DNA of 51,505 nucleotides from Blastococcus xanthinilyticus (GCF_008124835.1 NZ_VNHW01000020.1:1-51505); one strand, 5' to 3'. Shown: positions 1 to 7,393, counted from the stretch's first letter. Program-made: numbers and translations. Notes: generated by a model from the letters alone, not told the origin.

Positions 1-72
1 GACCCCGACAACATGAGGTTCGTCAGCCCAGAGGAGAACGCCCGGCTGCCCCGTGACGAGCCAGAGGCGTGA
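1..72 (+). CDS. C-terminal end of an unknown host gene (partial)
   Basis: Frame 1 is open from the window edge to a TGA at 70-72 and would encode the last 23 residues of a protein ending in PRDEPEA. The stretch is charged and polar, as many C-terminal tails are. It converges on the next gene across a small hairpin. Too little is visible to name it, and a 72-nt open frame in GC-rich DNA is weak evidence by itself. Confidence 0.4.
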   Translation, partial: DPDNMRFVSPEENARLPRDEPEA

Positions 73-96
73 CTACAACCTCATGACACAACACAC

Positions 97-123
97 CTAG
101 CAGCTTTGCGGGCAAGGTGCTAG
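97..123. terminator. Small hairpin between convergent genes
   Basis: Inverted repeat CTAGCA (97-102) / TGCTAG (118-123) with partly pairing CTTtGC/GCaAG inside. It lies at the 3' ends of two convergent reading frames, so a bidirectional terminator role is plausible. There is no T-run. Confidence 0.35.
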
Positions 124-584
124 AGCGGGTGGGTCCACGTCCGCTGCGGGCCTTGCGGCTCCAGCCGGTAGAGCACCGTCAGCTGGTCCTCTTCCCCTCC
201 GCCGGTGAACTGCGTGACCCACACCCTGATGCTGGTGTAGCCCCGCACGGTCTCGCCGTCGGGTAGTGGCCTGCCATGGACCTGTGCGGCTGTCGGCGCC
301 AAGACCCGCACGTCGTATGCGCTCTCGGGACCATCGTTGTTGAGCTTGATCGCTGCCGTTCCGAGGCGATCGACCCTCCAACGGACGGCATTGGCTTCGG
401 CTTCGGCCCGGGCCTGCTGCTCGGCGCGCTCCGCTACGTCGGCCTGCCGCCCGGCCGCGATCGCGGCATCCTCATTTGCAACGGTCGCTCGACGGGCGTA
501 GTAGAGGGCGACCAACGAGATGATCAAGGCAAGGATGGCGACCAGGAAGGTGGCTGCGTCGATCAGGGCGGGTCCGTCGTCCAT
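120..584 (-). CDS. Small membrane-anchored protein with coiled segment
   Basis: A 154-residue protein. Residues about 9-29 form one hydrophobic membrane helix (FLVAILALIISLVALYYA). An Ala/Glu/Arg-rich helical stretch (about 30-66) follows, then a C-terminal region with beta-strand character. The likely topology is a single N-terminal anchor with a soluble C-terminal domain. GAGGAG lies only 2 nt from the ATG. I do not recognise the family. It precedes the P63C gene on the same strand but is separated from it by 46 nt. Confidence 0.7.
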   Translation of the reverse strand: MDDGPALIDAATFLVAILALIISLVALYYARRATVANEDAAIAAGRQADVAERAEQQARAEAEANAVRWRVDRLGTAAIKLNNDGPESAYDVRVLAPTAAQVHGRPLPDGETVRGYTSIRVWVTQFTGGGEEDQLTVLYRLEPQGPQRTWTHPL

Positions 585-630
585 GTCTCCTCGTGCAACA
601 GCATCGTGGCGCGGTCTTCGGGTGAGTCAG

Positions 631-1710
631 TCAGCTGGGCTCGTCCACTTCGAAGAGGGTCATGACCTCGTCATCGGGCCCGACCTCGACGCGGAGCACC
701 TTCGGCTGCGGCTTCGGGCCGTACTTCCGGCCGAACAGCTCCTTGAACTCCTCGATCGTGTCGCTCACCTGCATCAGGGTCGTCACGGAAGTGATCTGCC
801 GGTCCAGGTGGACGCTGCCGGTGTCGACGGTGAGGTGCTGGTGGTGCTTCCGTGCTCGCCGGCCCGACGGCAGCGTGGGGTTGACGCGCCGGAGCTCGTC
901 GGCGACGCCCTCGGGCAGGTGGTCGTAGACGTACGTGTTGATGAAGACGCCGACGTACTGCGGGTGCTTCGCCTTGCCCTCGACCCACGTCCAACCGTGG
1001 AGCCGGTAGATCTCCTCGAAGAACATGTTCGGGAAGGTCTTCACCCAGGGGCGGAACGCCTCAGCCACGTACTGCTCGAGCAGCCGGCGTAGCTCATCGC
1101 GGGCGCGCGCCTCCTGGTACCCGGTCGCCTCGTCGACCAGGGCGATGATGCCCACCTTGGCGAGGCTGCGGATGAGGATTTCCGCGGCGTCCGCGGCGCC
1201 TGCCTGGCTGGGAAGGAGGGCGCCGGCCCGTCGAGCGGCCAGGTAGACGTCACACACCTCGGGTAGTGCCTCGGCCCGGTATCCAACGCTCATGAAGCGC
1301 TGGCCGGCCATCTTGTATTCGATCGGCGCGAGCTTCTCCAGCAGCTCTGCGCCGATGAACGGCTCGAGGTTGTTGGCGCTGAGGAACGGGGCCCGCTTGT
1401 CGTCGTCGGGTCCACCGCGACGACCCATGGACTTCGCTCGCCCGAGCGCCTCCAGCATCGTGCCCTGAGAGAGCACGCGGGTGCCGTCCTCCAGGACGGC
1501 GCACTCGATCCGCTTGTCGCCGATCTTGAGCGCTCCCGAATGTGGGGCCCGCCGGGCCTTGCCGACCCAGCGCGCCTCCGCCGCCCGGCGCGCGATCTCG
1601 GACCGCTGCTCGGGGGTGAGCCGCCGGGCACGGGCTTTGCCTCCTTCGCTGGCGCCTAGGTGGAAGAGGGCCGCGTTCGTCGCGTCCTCGACATCGGTGC
1701 TGTCTGACAT
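631..1710 (-). CDS. P63C domain-containing protein
   Basis: A 359-residue protein. The C-terminal half (about 210-325) has the P63C (bacteriophage P63C C-terminal) pattern: aromatic-rich FPNMFFEEIYRLHGW, then GVFINTYVYDHLPEGVADEL, a basic GRRARKHHQHLT stretch and a C-terminal LM..S..IEEFKELF helix. The N-terminus is polar and basic, typical for the family. P63C proteins are found on phages, plasmids and genomic islands, and their molecular function is not established. GGAGAGG lies 8 nt before the ATG. Upstream is a set of TGCTTA/AAGCATCA repeats that may regulate it. Confidence 0.85.
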   Translation of the reverse strand: MSDSTDVEDATNAALFHLGASEGGKARARRLTPEQRSEIARRAAEARWVGKARRAPHSGALKIGDKRIECAVLEDGTRVLSQGTMLEALGRAKSMGRRGGPDDDKRAPFLSANNLEPFIGAELLEKLAPIEYKMAGQRFMSVGYRAEALPEVCDVYLAARRAGALLPSQAGAADAAEILIRSLAKVGIIALVDEATGYQEARARDELRRLLEQYVAEAFRPWVKTFPNMFFEEIYRLHGWTWVEGKAKHPQYVGVFINTYVYDHLPEGVADELRRVNPTLPSGRRARKHHQHLTVDTGSVHLDRQITSVTTLMQVSDTIEEFKELFGRKYGPKPQPKVLRVEVGPDDEVMTLFEVDEPS

Positions 1711-1736
1711 CCCGCAGGCCTCTCCATCGCGTGCAG

Positions 1737-1779
1737 TGCTTACCCGCTAAGCATCATGCCTGCCCGGCAAGCATCACGC
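1737..1779. promoter_or_regulatory. Candidate operator: inverted and direct repeats upstream of the P63C gene
   Basis: TGCTTA (1737-1742) is mirrored by TAAGCA (1748-1753). AAGCATCATGC (1749-1759) recurs as AAGCATCACGC (1769-1779) exactly 20 bp downstream, two helical turns, so a protein could bind both on one DNA face. The block lies 27-69 bp upstream of the minus-strand P63C start and about 170 bp upstream of the xylanase start. No binding protein can be assigned. Confidence 0.4.
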
Positions 1780-1949
1780 AAACGGGTGAACGCGTGCGCG
1801 TGGCGCCCGGCGAGCAACTCGACCCGCTCAAAGGCAAAACCCCAGGTCGCGTAGGCGATCAAGCCCCACGTCCGCACGCCCTATCGCCTCATCCGCTGCC
1901 GCCCACCAACGGCGTGCGTCCTGTCGTCCCGATCTGAGGAGAACTCTCC

Positions 1950-3506
1950 ATGAGCAAGCGCTACCTGGCCGCCCTGGTGGCCACCTGCCTGATCGGCTTC
2001 GCCGGCCTGACCGGCGCCGCAGGCGCAGCCACCCCGCTGCCGCCGCCCGGCGACCTCGCCGGCGCGATCGTCGACGGGCGGGCCTCGCTCTCGTGGTCGC
2101 CGGTCGAGAACAGCCGCGACACCGTCATCTACGACGTCAGCAATGGTCAGCCCGGCCGCGTCGTCGGCCGCTCCACCACCGACGAGTGGGTCTCGATCAA
2201 CCTCCCCGGTCGCCCCTCCTTCTCCTTCCAGGTGGTCGCCCGCGACGTCCGGAAGCAGGAGGGCGTCCGCTCCGACACGATCACGCTCTACCGCGGCGGC
2301 CGGCCCACCGAGCCGGAGCCGCCCACCCCGCCGTCGGAGCCGGAGACTCCGCCGCCGCCGGTGGAGCCGACCGAGCCGCCGCCGCCCACGGACCCGGAAG
2401 AGCCCCCGACCGAGCCGGAGGAGCCGCCCACGGATCCCGAGGAGCCCCCGACCGACCCGACGACGCCCCCGGCGGCGGTCCGCGACGAGCCGGTCGACCT
2501 GGGGGCGGCCGTGTCCCTGGCCCGCCTGCAGGACCCGGTCTACCGCGAGACCGTCGTCCGGTACTTCGACAGCATCACCGCCGAGAACGAGATGAAGGCG
2601 CGGGCGCTCCAGCCCCAGCGTGGCGTGTTCAGCTTCTCCAGCGCCGACCAGCTGGTGGCCTTCGCCCGGGAGAACGGCAAGGAGGTCCGCGGCCACACCC
2701 TGTTCTGGCACGGCGCCAACCCGTCGTGGATCAGCAACGGCAGCTTCTCGCAGGCCGAGTGGGCGCAGCTCATCCGCGACCACGCCAGCAACGTCGTCGG
2801 CCACTTCGCCGGTGACATCACCTCGTGGGACGTCCTCAACGAGATCGTCGCGGAGGACGGCTCGGGCCTGCGCACCGACAACCCGTGGGTGAACGGCTTC
2901 GGCGGCGACCCGCTGGACGCCATCGCGCTCATGTTCCAGGCGGCCCACGAGGCAGACCCGGCCGCGCGCCTGTGCATCAACGACTTCTCGGTGGAGTTCA
3001 ACCGGCCGAAGACGGAGGCCTACTACCGCCTGGTGCGCGACCTGCTCGCTCGCGGAGTGCCCATCGACTGCGTGGGCTTCCAGTCGCACCTCATCACCGA
3101 GTCCGAGGGCCCCGGCGTCAGCGACCCCGGCGGCTGGTCCCCGACCCTCGGCGAGCTCACCGGCGTCCTGCAGCGCTTCGCCGACCTCGGCGTCACGGTG
3201 CAGCTCACCGAGGCCGACCTGAAGACCAGCCCCACGCCGGGCACCACGGAGCAGAAGCTGGCCGCGCACGCCGACATGGCGCGCGTGCTCGCCGGTGCCT
3301 GCCAGGCGGTGCAGGCGTGCACCGAGCTGACCTGGTGGGGCGTCAACGACAGCCAGTCATGGCTGGGCTCGGGCGAGATGACGTTGCTGTTCTCGGACAC
3401 CGTCACCGACGACGCCTTCACGCCCAAGCCCGCCTACTGGGCCACGCGGGACATCCTCGGTGGCGGCCCGGGCGGCTCGCCGCCCGTGGAGGCCCCGGCC
3501 AGCTGA
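1950..3506 (+). CDS. Secreted endo-1,4-beta-xylanase, glycoside hydrolase family 10
   Basis: A 518-residue exported enzyme. Residues 1-27 are a signal peptide (basic MSKR, hydrophobic core, AGA-A cleavage). Residues about 34-115 form a fibronectin-III-like beta domain. Residues about 116-175 are a Pro/Glu/Thr linker. The GH10 barrel follows with the family landmarks TAENEMK, GHTLFWH, WDVLNE (acid/base Glu298) and VQLTEADL (nucleophile Glu421). It would cleave internal beta-1,4 bonds of xylan outside the cell. GAGGAG lies 8 nt before the ATG. It sits on the host side of the prophage and is probably monocistronic. Confidence 0.93.
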   Translation: MSKRYLAALVATCLIGFAGLTGAAGAATPLPPPGDLAGAIVDGRASLSWSPVENSRDTVIYDVSNGQPGRVVGRSTTDEWVSINLPGRPSFSFQVVARDVRKQEGVRSDTITLYRGGRPTEPEPPTPPSEPETPPPPVEPTEPPPPTDPEEPPTEPEEPPTDPEEPPTDPTTPPAAVRDEPVDLGAAVSLARLQDPVYRETVVRYFDSITAENEMKARALQPQRGVFSFSSADQLVAFARENGKEVRGHTLFWHGANPSWISNGSFSQAEWAQLIRDHASNVVGHFAGDITSWDVLNEIVAEDGSGLRTDNPWVNGFGGDPLDAIALMFQAAHEADPAARLCINDFSVEFNRPKTEAYYRLVRDLLARGVPIDCVGFQSHLITESEGPGVSDPGGWSPTLGELTGVLQRFADLGVTVQLTEADLKTSPTPGTTEQKLAAHADMARVLAGACQAVQACTELTWWGVNDSQSWLGSGEMTLLFSDTVTDDAFTPKPAYWATRDILGGGPGGSPPVEAPAS

Positions 3507-3682
3507 CACCGCCCCGGCACCCACCTGTGGAGAACCCCTCCAGCGTCAGGGCCGGGGTGGGGCGCTTCCGTGCGTTCGGCCCCAGCGGCGCGCGCCCGCG
3601 TCACAGTTCGCGTAGCTCACGCTCGGAGCCCGGCGCCGGAGCTGGCTGGCCGTCGGGGTGGGTCGGGCCTACCGTCGCAGCC

Positions 3683-3880
3683 ATGGGCTACCAGGTGCGG
3701 AAGAACGCGGATGATTCGATCACGATGAGCCACGAGACGCAGACGTTCAACGAGGCCAAGGGCCACATGGACATCGACGTTCACGGTGAGATCACGATGT
3801 CCGCACCTGAGTGGGCGCAAGCCGCCGAGGCCATCCTCGACATCGCGCGAGGCTCTGGAGTGGCTGCGTCCTCCGCCTGA
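3683..3880 (+). CDS. Small acidic hypothetical protein
   Basis: A 65-residue protein with a C-terminal amphipathic helix (APEWAQAAEAILDIARG). The ATG at 3683 begins the part with normal codon use; the frame upstream is a shadow of the xylanase. No clear ribosome-binding site is seen, so it may be leaderless or weakly translated. A strong hairpin 30 nt after its stop supports a transcribed unit. Family unknown. Confidence 0.6.
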   Translation: MGYQVRKNADDSITMSHETQTFNEAKGHMDIDVHGEITMSAPEWAQAAEAILDIARGSGVAASSA

Positions 3881-3910
3881 ACCGATACGCCGGCCGCAAC
3901 GCCAGCGAGA

Positions 3911-3945
3911 AGAGCCCCACCCCGCGATCAGCGGGGTGGGGCTCT
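3911..3945. terminator. Bidirectional terminator hairpin
   Basis: Perfect 15-bp inverted repeat (arms 3911-3925 and 3931-3945, core GCCCCACCCCGC) with a 5-nt loop, followed by CTTCTTC on the plus strand. It lies between two convergent genes. Confidence 0.85.
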
Positions 3946-3982
3946 TCTTCGTCGTCGGCGGGTCAGCTTGCCGGCCCGGGGA

Positions 3983-4855
3983 TCACGGGTACGTGAACAC
4001 CTCGGCCGGGTCGGAGCCGACGAGCTGCCGCAGGTCCAGGTAGCTGCGGCCGGGGAGGACCTCGATCTGCGCCTGCGGGAACGCCGGCTGCCGGGTGGTG
4101 AGCACGTTGAAGCCGGTCAGCCGGAGGTCCTCGATGCGGGTCACGTCCCCGTCCTCTCGGCGGGCGAGCTGGTCGACGCGGGCGGCGACGGCGTAGGTCC
4201 CCGGCGGGAGGCCGCGCAGCGCGCCGGTGACGGTCCAGCCTTCGTCGTCGCGGCTGACGCTGCGCGCGAGACCGATGACGTTGTCCTGCTCGTCGAACAC
4301 GGGCAGAGGATGGCGGGCGACGTCGACCGCCTGGTCTTCGATCAGCTGGCCGGTGTCGGAGACGACGCCGATCGGGAGGAGGAGCCCGGTGAACCGGTGT
4401 CCCTGCTGGTCATCGCGTGCGGCGACGGCGGACCGGGGGATCACCCAGGTGTCGCCTACCTTGACGGCCTGCAGCTTGCCGCCGGTGACGAGCTGGAGCG
4501 CACGCTGCCGGGAGACGCCGAGCGCCTCGCCGGCCTGCGTGACCGACAGCAGCTCCGGGAGCGGCGTCGTGTCGAGGCGGCGGTAGAACTCGTCGGTGGG
4601 CAGCACCTCGATGCCGAACGGCTGGTGACCGGTGGCGATCGCGATGGCCAGGGCGGTGGGCGCGGCGGTGCGCAGGTCGGCTGCCTGCAGGGTGACCACG
4701 ACCCGTACACGCCCGCTGGGCGAGCGGGTGATCATGCCGCCGTGCACCTCGAGGTCGCGGTCGAGGGCGGTCACGAGGGCGTCGGCTTCGTCCTCGCGCG
4801 CCGGGTAGTGCGTGTCGAGCTCGATGCTCGCGGTGAAGTTCTGTGTGCTGCTCAT
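3983..4855 (-). CDS. Helix-turn-helix protein of unknown function
   Basis: A 290-residue protein. Residues about 105-150 form an excisionase/MerR-like winged helix (LSVTQAGEALGVSRQRALQLV then GDTWVIPRSAV). The first 90 residues are alpha/beta and the C-terminal 130 are beta-rich with LPVFDEQDNVIG and LPPGTYAVAARV. I place the start at 4855 because GAGGAAGG precedes it with 5 nt spacing; an in-frame ATG at 4870 has no such site. It is probably a DNA-binding regulator or partitioning-type protein. It follows the 48-residue gene on the same strand, with two hairpins between them. Confidence 0.75.
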   Translation of the reverse strand: MSSTQNFTASIELDTHYPAREDEADALVTALDRDLEVHGGMITRSPSGRVRVVVTLQAADLRTAAPTALAIAIATGHQPFGIEVLPTDEFYRRLDTTPLPELLSVTQAGEALGVSRQRALQLVTGGKLQAVKVGDTWVIPRSAVAARDDQQGHRFTGLLLPIGVVSDTGQLIEDQAVDVARHPLPVFDEQDNVIGLARSVSRDDEGWTVTGALRGLPPGTYAVAARVDQLARREDGDVTRIEDLRLTGFNVLTTRQPAFPQAQIEVLPGRSYLDLRQLVGSDPAEVFTYP

Positions 4856-4883
4856 CAGGGCCTTCCTCATGCTCGGAGTGGGG

Positions 4884-4922
4884 AGGTCGGCCGCGGCTCC
4901 CCTGTGGAGCCGCGGCCGACCT
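4884..4922. terminator. Strong intergenic hairpin
   Basis: Perfect 17-bp inverted repeat (4884-4900 and 4906-4922, core GGCCGCGGCTCC) with a 5-nt loop, just upstream of the HTH gene. It has no T-run. It may be a terminator or an mRNA-stabilising structure for the downstream gene. Confidence 0.6.
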
Positions 4923-4950
4923 TGGTGCCGGCGTGAGAGAGTTGGGAGGC

Positions 4951-4983
4951 GGAGCCGGGGGCAATAAGCCTGCCCCCGGCTCC
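4951..4983. terminator. Hairpin after the 48-residue gene
   Basis: Perfect 13-bp inverted repeat GGAGCCGGGGGCA (4951-4963) / complement (4971-4983), beginning 8 nt after the stop of the minus-strand 48-residue gene. It is well placed as that gene's terminator or attenuator. Confidence 0.65.
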
Positions 4984-4991
4984 CTCTCTGG

Positions 4992-5138
4992 TTACTCCAG
5001 GTCGAGTTCGACCGGGAACCGGAGCTGGCCGATCCGGAGTCCGTCCCGGTAGACCGTCAAGGTCCCCGTGCTGACGTCGATCCGAACCCACAGGCCCAGC
5101 TTGCTCAGGGCCTCGGCTGCCTCCCACATCTCGCGCAT
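4992..5138 (-). CDS. 48-residue small protein
   Basis: Starts MREMWEAAEALSKLGLWVRI and ends FPVELDLE. The N-terminus is helical, followed by two predicted beta strands (IDVSTGTLTVYRDG, IGQLRFPVEL), a compact alpha-beta layout. The ATG at 5138 has GGAGGTGA 8 nt upstream and is preferred over an in-frame GTG at 5147. A promoter with an overlapping palindrome lies about 50 bp upstream and a hairpin follows the stop, so this looks like a real regulated gene. Function unknown. Confidence 0.7.
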   Translation of the reverse strand: MREMWEAAEALSKLGLWVRIDVSTGTLTVYRDGLRIGQLRFPVELDLE

Positions 5139-5187
5139 CTCGTTCACCTCCCTCCATCTTCGTCGGCATCTCTTGCCGACAAGATGA

Positions 5188-5222
5188 AGAGTAGCAGCCT
5201 ACTTGTCATACGACAAGTAGGC
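5188..5222 (-). promoter_or_regulatory. Promoter overlapped by a 26-bp palindromic operator
   Basis: On the minus strand, -35 TTGTCG (5211-5216) and -10 TACTCT (5188-5193) are separated by 17 bp and lie just upstream of the 48-residue gene. Overlapping the -35 and spacer is a perfect dyad with arms GCCTACTTGTC (5197-5207) and its complement (5212-5222) around ATAC. The inner TTGT-N6-ACAA layout resembles GntR-family sites. A further GACAAG half-site is at 5178-5183. Confidence 0.6.
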
Positions 5223-5284
5223 GGGTGGGGATAGCGCCCGAAGCGTGCAGCGAGAGGCGAGCACCTCCCGCAGCACCACCGACA

Positions 5285-5330
5285 CGAAGGCGCCCCACCC
5301 CCCCGGAAGCTGGGGGGTGGGGCGCCTTCG
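5285..5330. terminator. Hairpin downstream of the 87-residue membrane gene
   Basis: Perfect 19-bp inverted repeat (5285-5303 and 5312-5330, core GGCGCCCCACCCCCC) with an 8-nt loop, 12 nt past the stop of the minus-strand membrane gene. No T-run follows, as is common for high-GC terminators. Confidence 0.75.
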
Positions 5331-5342
5331 GCGTTGCTGGCG

Positions 5343-5606
5343 TCAGTAGCCGAAGCCGCTGGCCGCTTCGTCGGCGGTCGCTGCCACGATGCCGAAGATC
5401 AGTCCGGCGATCAGCCCGACGATCGCGAGCGCGGTCAGGATCAGCACCGCGGAGCGCGTGGACCGGACGTACCACTCGGTGCGCTGGGCGGCGAGGGTCT
5501 GCGCGGCGAGGTGCTCGGCGACGAAGCGGCGGAAGCTGACTTCGTCGGCGACGTCGGTGTCGCTGGTGGTCAGGCGGGGCTGGTTGGGGAGGGCAGGCAT
5601 CGACAT
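5343..5606 (-). CDS. Small single-pass membrane protein (host side of attL)
   Basis: An 87-residue protein. A polar N-terminal 50 residues (VSFRRFVAEHLAAQTLAAQ) lead into one long hydrophobic helix (about 52-76, SAVLILTALAIVGLIAGLIFGIVAA) near the C-terminus. There is no Shine-Dalgarno site; TACGGT lies exactly 7 nt before the ATG, the spacing expected for a leaderless actinobacterial mRNA. Before phage entry it would have followed the gene now ending at 51432, by about 70 bp. Family unknown. Confidence 0.75.
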   Translation of the reverse strand: MSMPALPNQPRLTTSDTDVADEVSFRRFVAEHLAAQTLAAQRTEWYVRSTRSAVLILTALAIVGLIAGLIFGIVAATADEAASGFGY

Positions 5607-5613
5607 GCCCCGG

Positions 5614-5619
5614 ACCGTA
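5614..5619 (-). promoter_or_regulatory. Candidate -10 element for a leaderless transcript
   Basis: TACGGT (TANNNT type) on the minus strand with 7 nt to the ATG at 5606. The same hexamer and spacing occur before the prophage lipoprotein (36877-36882). No good -35 is visible. Confidence 0.45.
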
Positions 5620-5632
5620 CCGGCTCGAAACG

Positions 5633-5646
5633 CTTCGCCCTTCGGG
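5633..5646. repeat. attL: attL core candidate
   Basis: CTTCGCCCTTCGGG occurs here and exactly again at 51390-51403. This copy lies between the start of a host membrane gene (5606) and the stop of the outermost phage gene (5678). The other lies between the last phage tail gene and a host gene end. An exact 14-mer in both intergenic gaps is unlikely by chance, though no tRNA is involved and a related 12-mer occurs near 48553. Confidence 0.65.
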
Positions 5647-5677
5647 TCGCGGGATGCGGCGCACGGGTCCCGATCGA

Positions 5678-5941
5678 TCAGTGGCCGAGACTGTCGGCCT
5701 GAGCGTGCTGGCAGGCCGCCTCAAGGTCGTCCATGCACAGCTTCACGCCGGACGCCATGTGCGCGGCGAGGCTGGCGTTGTCGCCCCAGGCGGAAGCGTC
5801 GGACAGGTACAGGTACCGGTCCCGCATCGTGGTCAGCAGCTGGCCAACGTCCCACCCGTTCAGCGGGGTGGCGTGCGCCCGGTAGGGCGCCAAGGGGGCC
5901 GGCCCTTCGTAGCCTGTCCATGTGTGGGTGCGGGAGCTCAT
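5678..5941 (-). CDS. Phage hypothetical protein, coupled to integrase
   Basis: An 87-residue protein, soluble and largely helical in its C-terminal half (LAAHMASGVKLCMDDLEAACQHAQ). Its ATG overlaps the integrase stop by 4 nt (ATGA), so it is translationally coupled and expressed with repressor and integrase. It is the phage gene nearest attL. Position next to the integrase suggests a recombination accessory or lysogeny-expressed function, but nothing in the sequence shows this. Confidence 0.75.
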   Translation of the reverse strand: MSSRTHTWTGYEGPAPLAPYRAHATPLNGWDVGQLLTTMRDRYLYLSDASAWGDNASLAAHMASGVKLCMDDLEAACQHAQADSLGH

Positions 5942-6945
5942 GACGCGGTCCTCTCGGTGGCGGCGCGGGTTCGGGCGGGAGCAGGGTTGGGGAGGGGTAG
6001 GGCGTCCATGGCGGCGACCATCCGGGCCGCGGCGTCCGCGGACGGGCGGGCGTAGCCGGCAGTGGTCTTGGGCGAGGCGTGGCCGAGCTGCTCCTGGACC
6101 ATGCGGAGGTCGCGGGAGAGCTGGTAGGCGACGGAGCCGTACCGGTGGCGCAGCTGGTGCATGGTGGCGTCGATGCCGAGGCTGTGGAGGTGGCGGTTGC
6201 CGCCGCTGGAGATGGACCGGGCGTCGATGCGCTGCCCTTCGCGGCCGAGGAAGATGGGGCCGCGGCGCTTGGGTCCGGTGGCCTGGAGGGCGTCGATGAC
6301 GACCTGGCCGATCTCGACGGTGCGCTCCTTGCAGCCCTTGCCCTTGCGGACGTGGAGGAAGGCGCCGGTGGCTGTCTCGCGGCGGATGTCGGTCCAGTCG
6401 AGGCCGGCGATCTCGACGCAGCGCAGGCCGGCGTAGGCGGCCAGCGTGTAGATGGCGCGCAGCTTGGGGCGGGCCGCTGCCAGGGCTCGGGCAAGGTCGG
6501 CTTCGTTGATGGGCCGGGGTAGGTGCCGCGGGATCATGGGGATGGTGAGCATGAGCGACGGGTCGGTCTCGACGATGCCGGTGCTCATGGCCCACCGGTA
6601 GAAGCTGCGGATGTGGCAGGCGTAGGCCCGGCGGGTCTCGGGTGCGCGGCCGGCGATGCACGCGCGCTCGAAGCGGAGGACGTGGCCGGGCTCGAGGTGT
6701 CGCAGGGGGACGCCGGTGAAGGCGTGCAGCCGGTTGAGGACGTCGGCTCGGATCCGCAGGGTGTTGGCGGCCAGTCCGCGGAGGGTGTGGCCCCAGCGGA
6801 TGTGTTCGATGACGTCGAGGTCGAGTCCAGCGTTCATGTTCGGAGACTCAGGGGACCCGCTTCCGACGCGCCAGCGGGACCAGCCGAACGTATGACCGTC
6901 GTCACTGTCGGTGACGTGAACGGGCCGTGCGAGCACCTCGGTCAC
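5938..6945 (-). CDS. int: Tyrosine site-specific recombinase (phage integrase)
   Basis: A 335-residue protein. The N-terminal SAM-like core-binding domain spans about 45-125. The catalytic domain carries all expected residues: Arg175 (AGLRCVEI), Lys near 201-203 (KGKGCKERT), His263-x-x-Arg266 (HQLRHRYGS), His289 (LGHAS) and nucleophile Tyr298 (TTAGYA). It would recombine attP with attB to integrate and, with a directionality factor, excise the phage. The start overlaps the repressor stop by 4 nt, so integrase is made from the lysogenic operon. An internal ATG at aa 37 is an alternative start. Confidence 0.96.
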   Translation of the reverse strand: MTEVLARPVHVTDSDDGHTFGWSRWRVGSGSPESPNMNAGLDLDVIEHIRWGHTLRGLAANTLRIRADVLNRLHAFTGVPLRHLEPGHVLRFERACIAGRAPETRRAYACHIRSFYRWAMSTGIVETDPSLMLTIPMIPRHLPRPINEADLARALAAARPKLRAIYTLAAYAGLRCVEIAGLDWTDIRRETATGAFLHVRKGKGCKERTVEIGQVVIDALQATGPKRRGPIFLGREGQRIDARSISSGGNRHLHSLGIDATMHQLRHRYGSVAYQLSRDLRMVQEQLGHASPKTTAGYARPSADAAARMVAAMDALPLPNPAPARTRAATERTAS

Positions 6946-7289
6946 GCGGCAGCCAGCTCTGCGTGCGAATACCGACTGGTATCACCCCGGTGCGCCTGCG
7001 AGGTATCACCGGCCTCCGCGGCGGCCCGAGCGACGACGTCGCCGGAAGTAGGGCGGAACTCCTCACCGGCCAGCCACTCCAGGCTGACGTCGGCCACGGA
7101 GGCGATGAGCATGAGGTCTCCGTACCGCGGGTGGTTCCTCATGCCCTCCCAGTTGCTGACCGTCTTGCGGTCGACGCCGAGCGCCTCTGCGAAGGCCTGC
7201 TGCGAGATGCCCATGTCCTCACGCGACTTCCTGATGCGCTCGCCGAGCGAGAACACCGGCACCCGGTTGCTGCTCACGTTCCGTGACAT
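6942..7289 (-). CDS. Phage repressor, XRE/cI-type helix-turn-helix
   Basis: A 115-residue protein. The HTH domain spans about 16-72 (GERIRKSREDMGISQQAFAEALGVDRKTVSNWEG). It is followed by VSLEWLAGE, usual in short phage repressors, and a polar tail ending AELAAA. The ATG at 7289 is chosen because the longer frame runs through the operators. There is no Shine-Dalgarno site, and a -10-like CAAACT 7 nt upstream suggests a leaderless mRNA, as for lambda cI. It probably binds the GCAA-NN-TTGC dyads next to its own start. Upstream of, and coupled to, the integrase. No protease domain for SOS cleavage is visible. Confidence 0.88.
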   Translation of the reverse strand: MSRNVSSNRVPVFSLGERIRKSREDMGISQQAFAEALGVDRKTVSNWEGMRNHPRYGDLMLIASVADVSLEWLAGEEFRPTSGDVVARAAAEAGDTSQAHRGDTSRYSHAELAAA

Positions 7290-7296
7290 GTGGGCA

Positions 7297-7326
7297 AGTT
7301 TGCCCAACTGAGGAGCACCGCCGCAA
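7297..7326 (-). promoter_or_regulatory. Candidate repressor (lysogeny) promoter
   Basis: Minus strand: -35 TTGCGG (7321-7326), 18-bp spacer, -10 CAAACT (7297-7302), then 7 nt to the ATG. The -10 sits inside the first operator, so the repressor could shut off its own synthesis. The -10 match to consensus is modest. Confidence 0.45.
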
Positions 7327-7357
7327 GTGGGCGACACGCGCAACTTTGCGCAACCAC

Positions 7358-7386
7358 TTGACCACGTCACCCGTTCGGGGCAAGGT
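7358..7386 (+). promoter_or_regulatory. Candidate early rightward promoter
   Basis: TTGACC (7358-7363) with 17 bp to CAAGGT (7381-7386), directly before the excisionase-like gene. The weak -10 lies within the third operator, so bound repressor would block it. The -35 is good; the -10 is poor. Confidence 0.45.
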
Positions 7387-7393
7387 TGCTCAC

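Noticed and set aside
1881..3269. 462-residue minus-strand frame opposite the xylanase
   Set aside because: Antisense shadow of a high-GC gene. The plus strand has a signal peptide and all GH10 catalytic motifs.
5600..5680. tRNA gene as integration target
   Set aside because: I looked for cloverleaf-like arms and a T-loop near both att candidates and saw none; the site appears intergenic.
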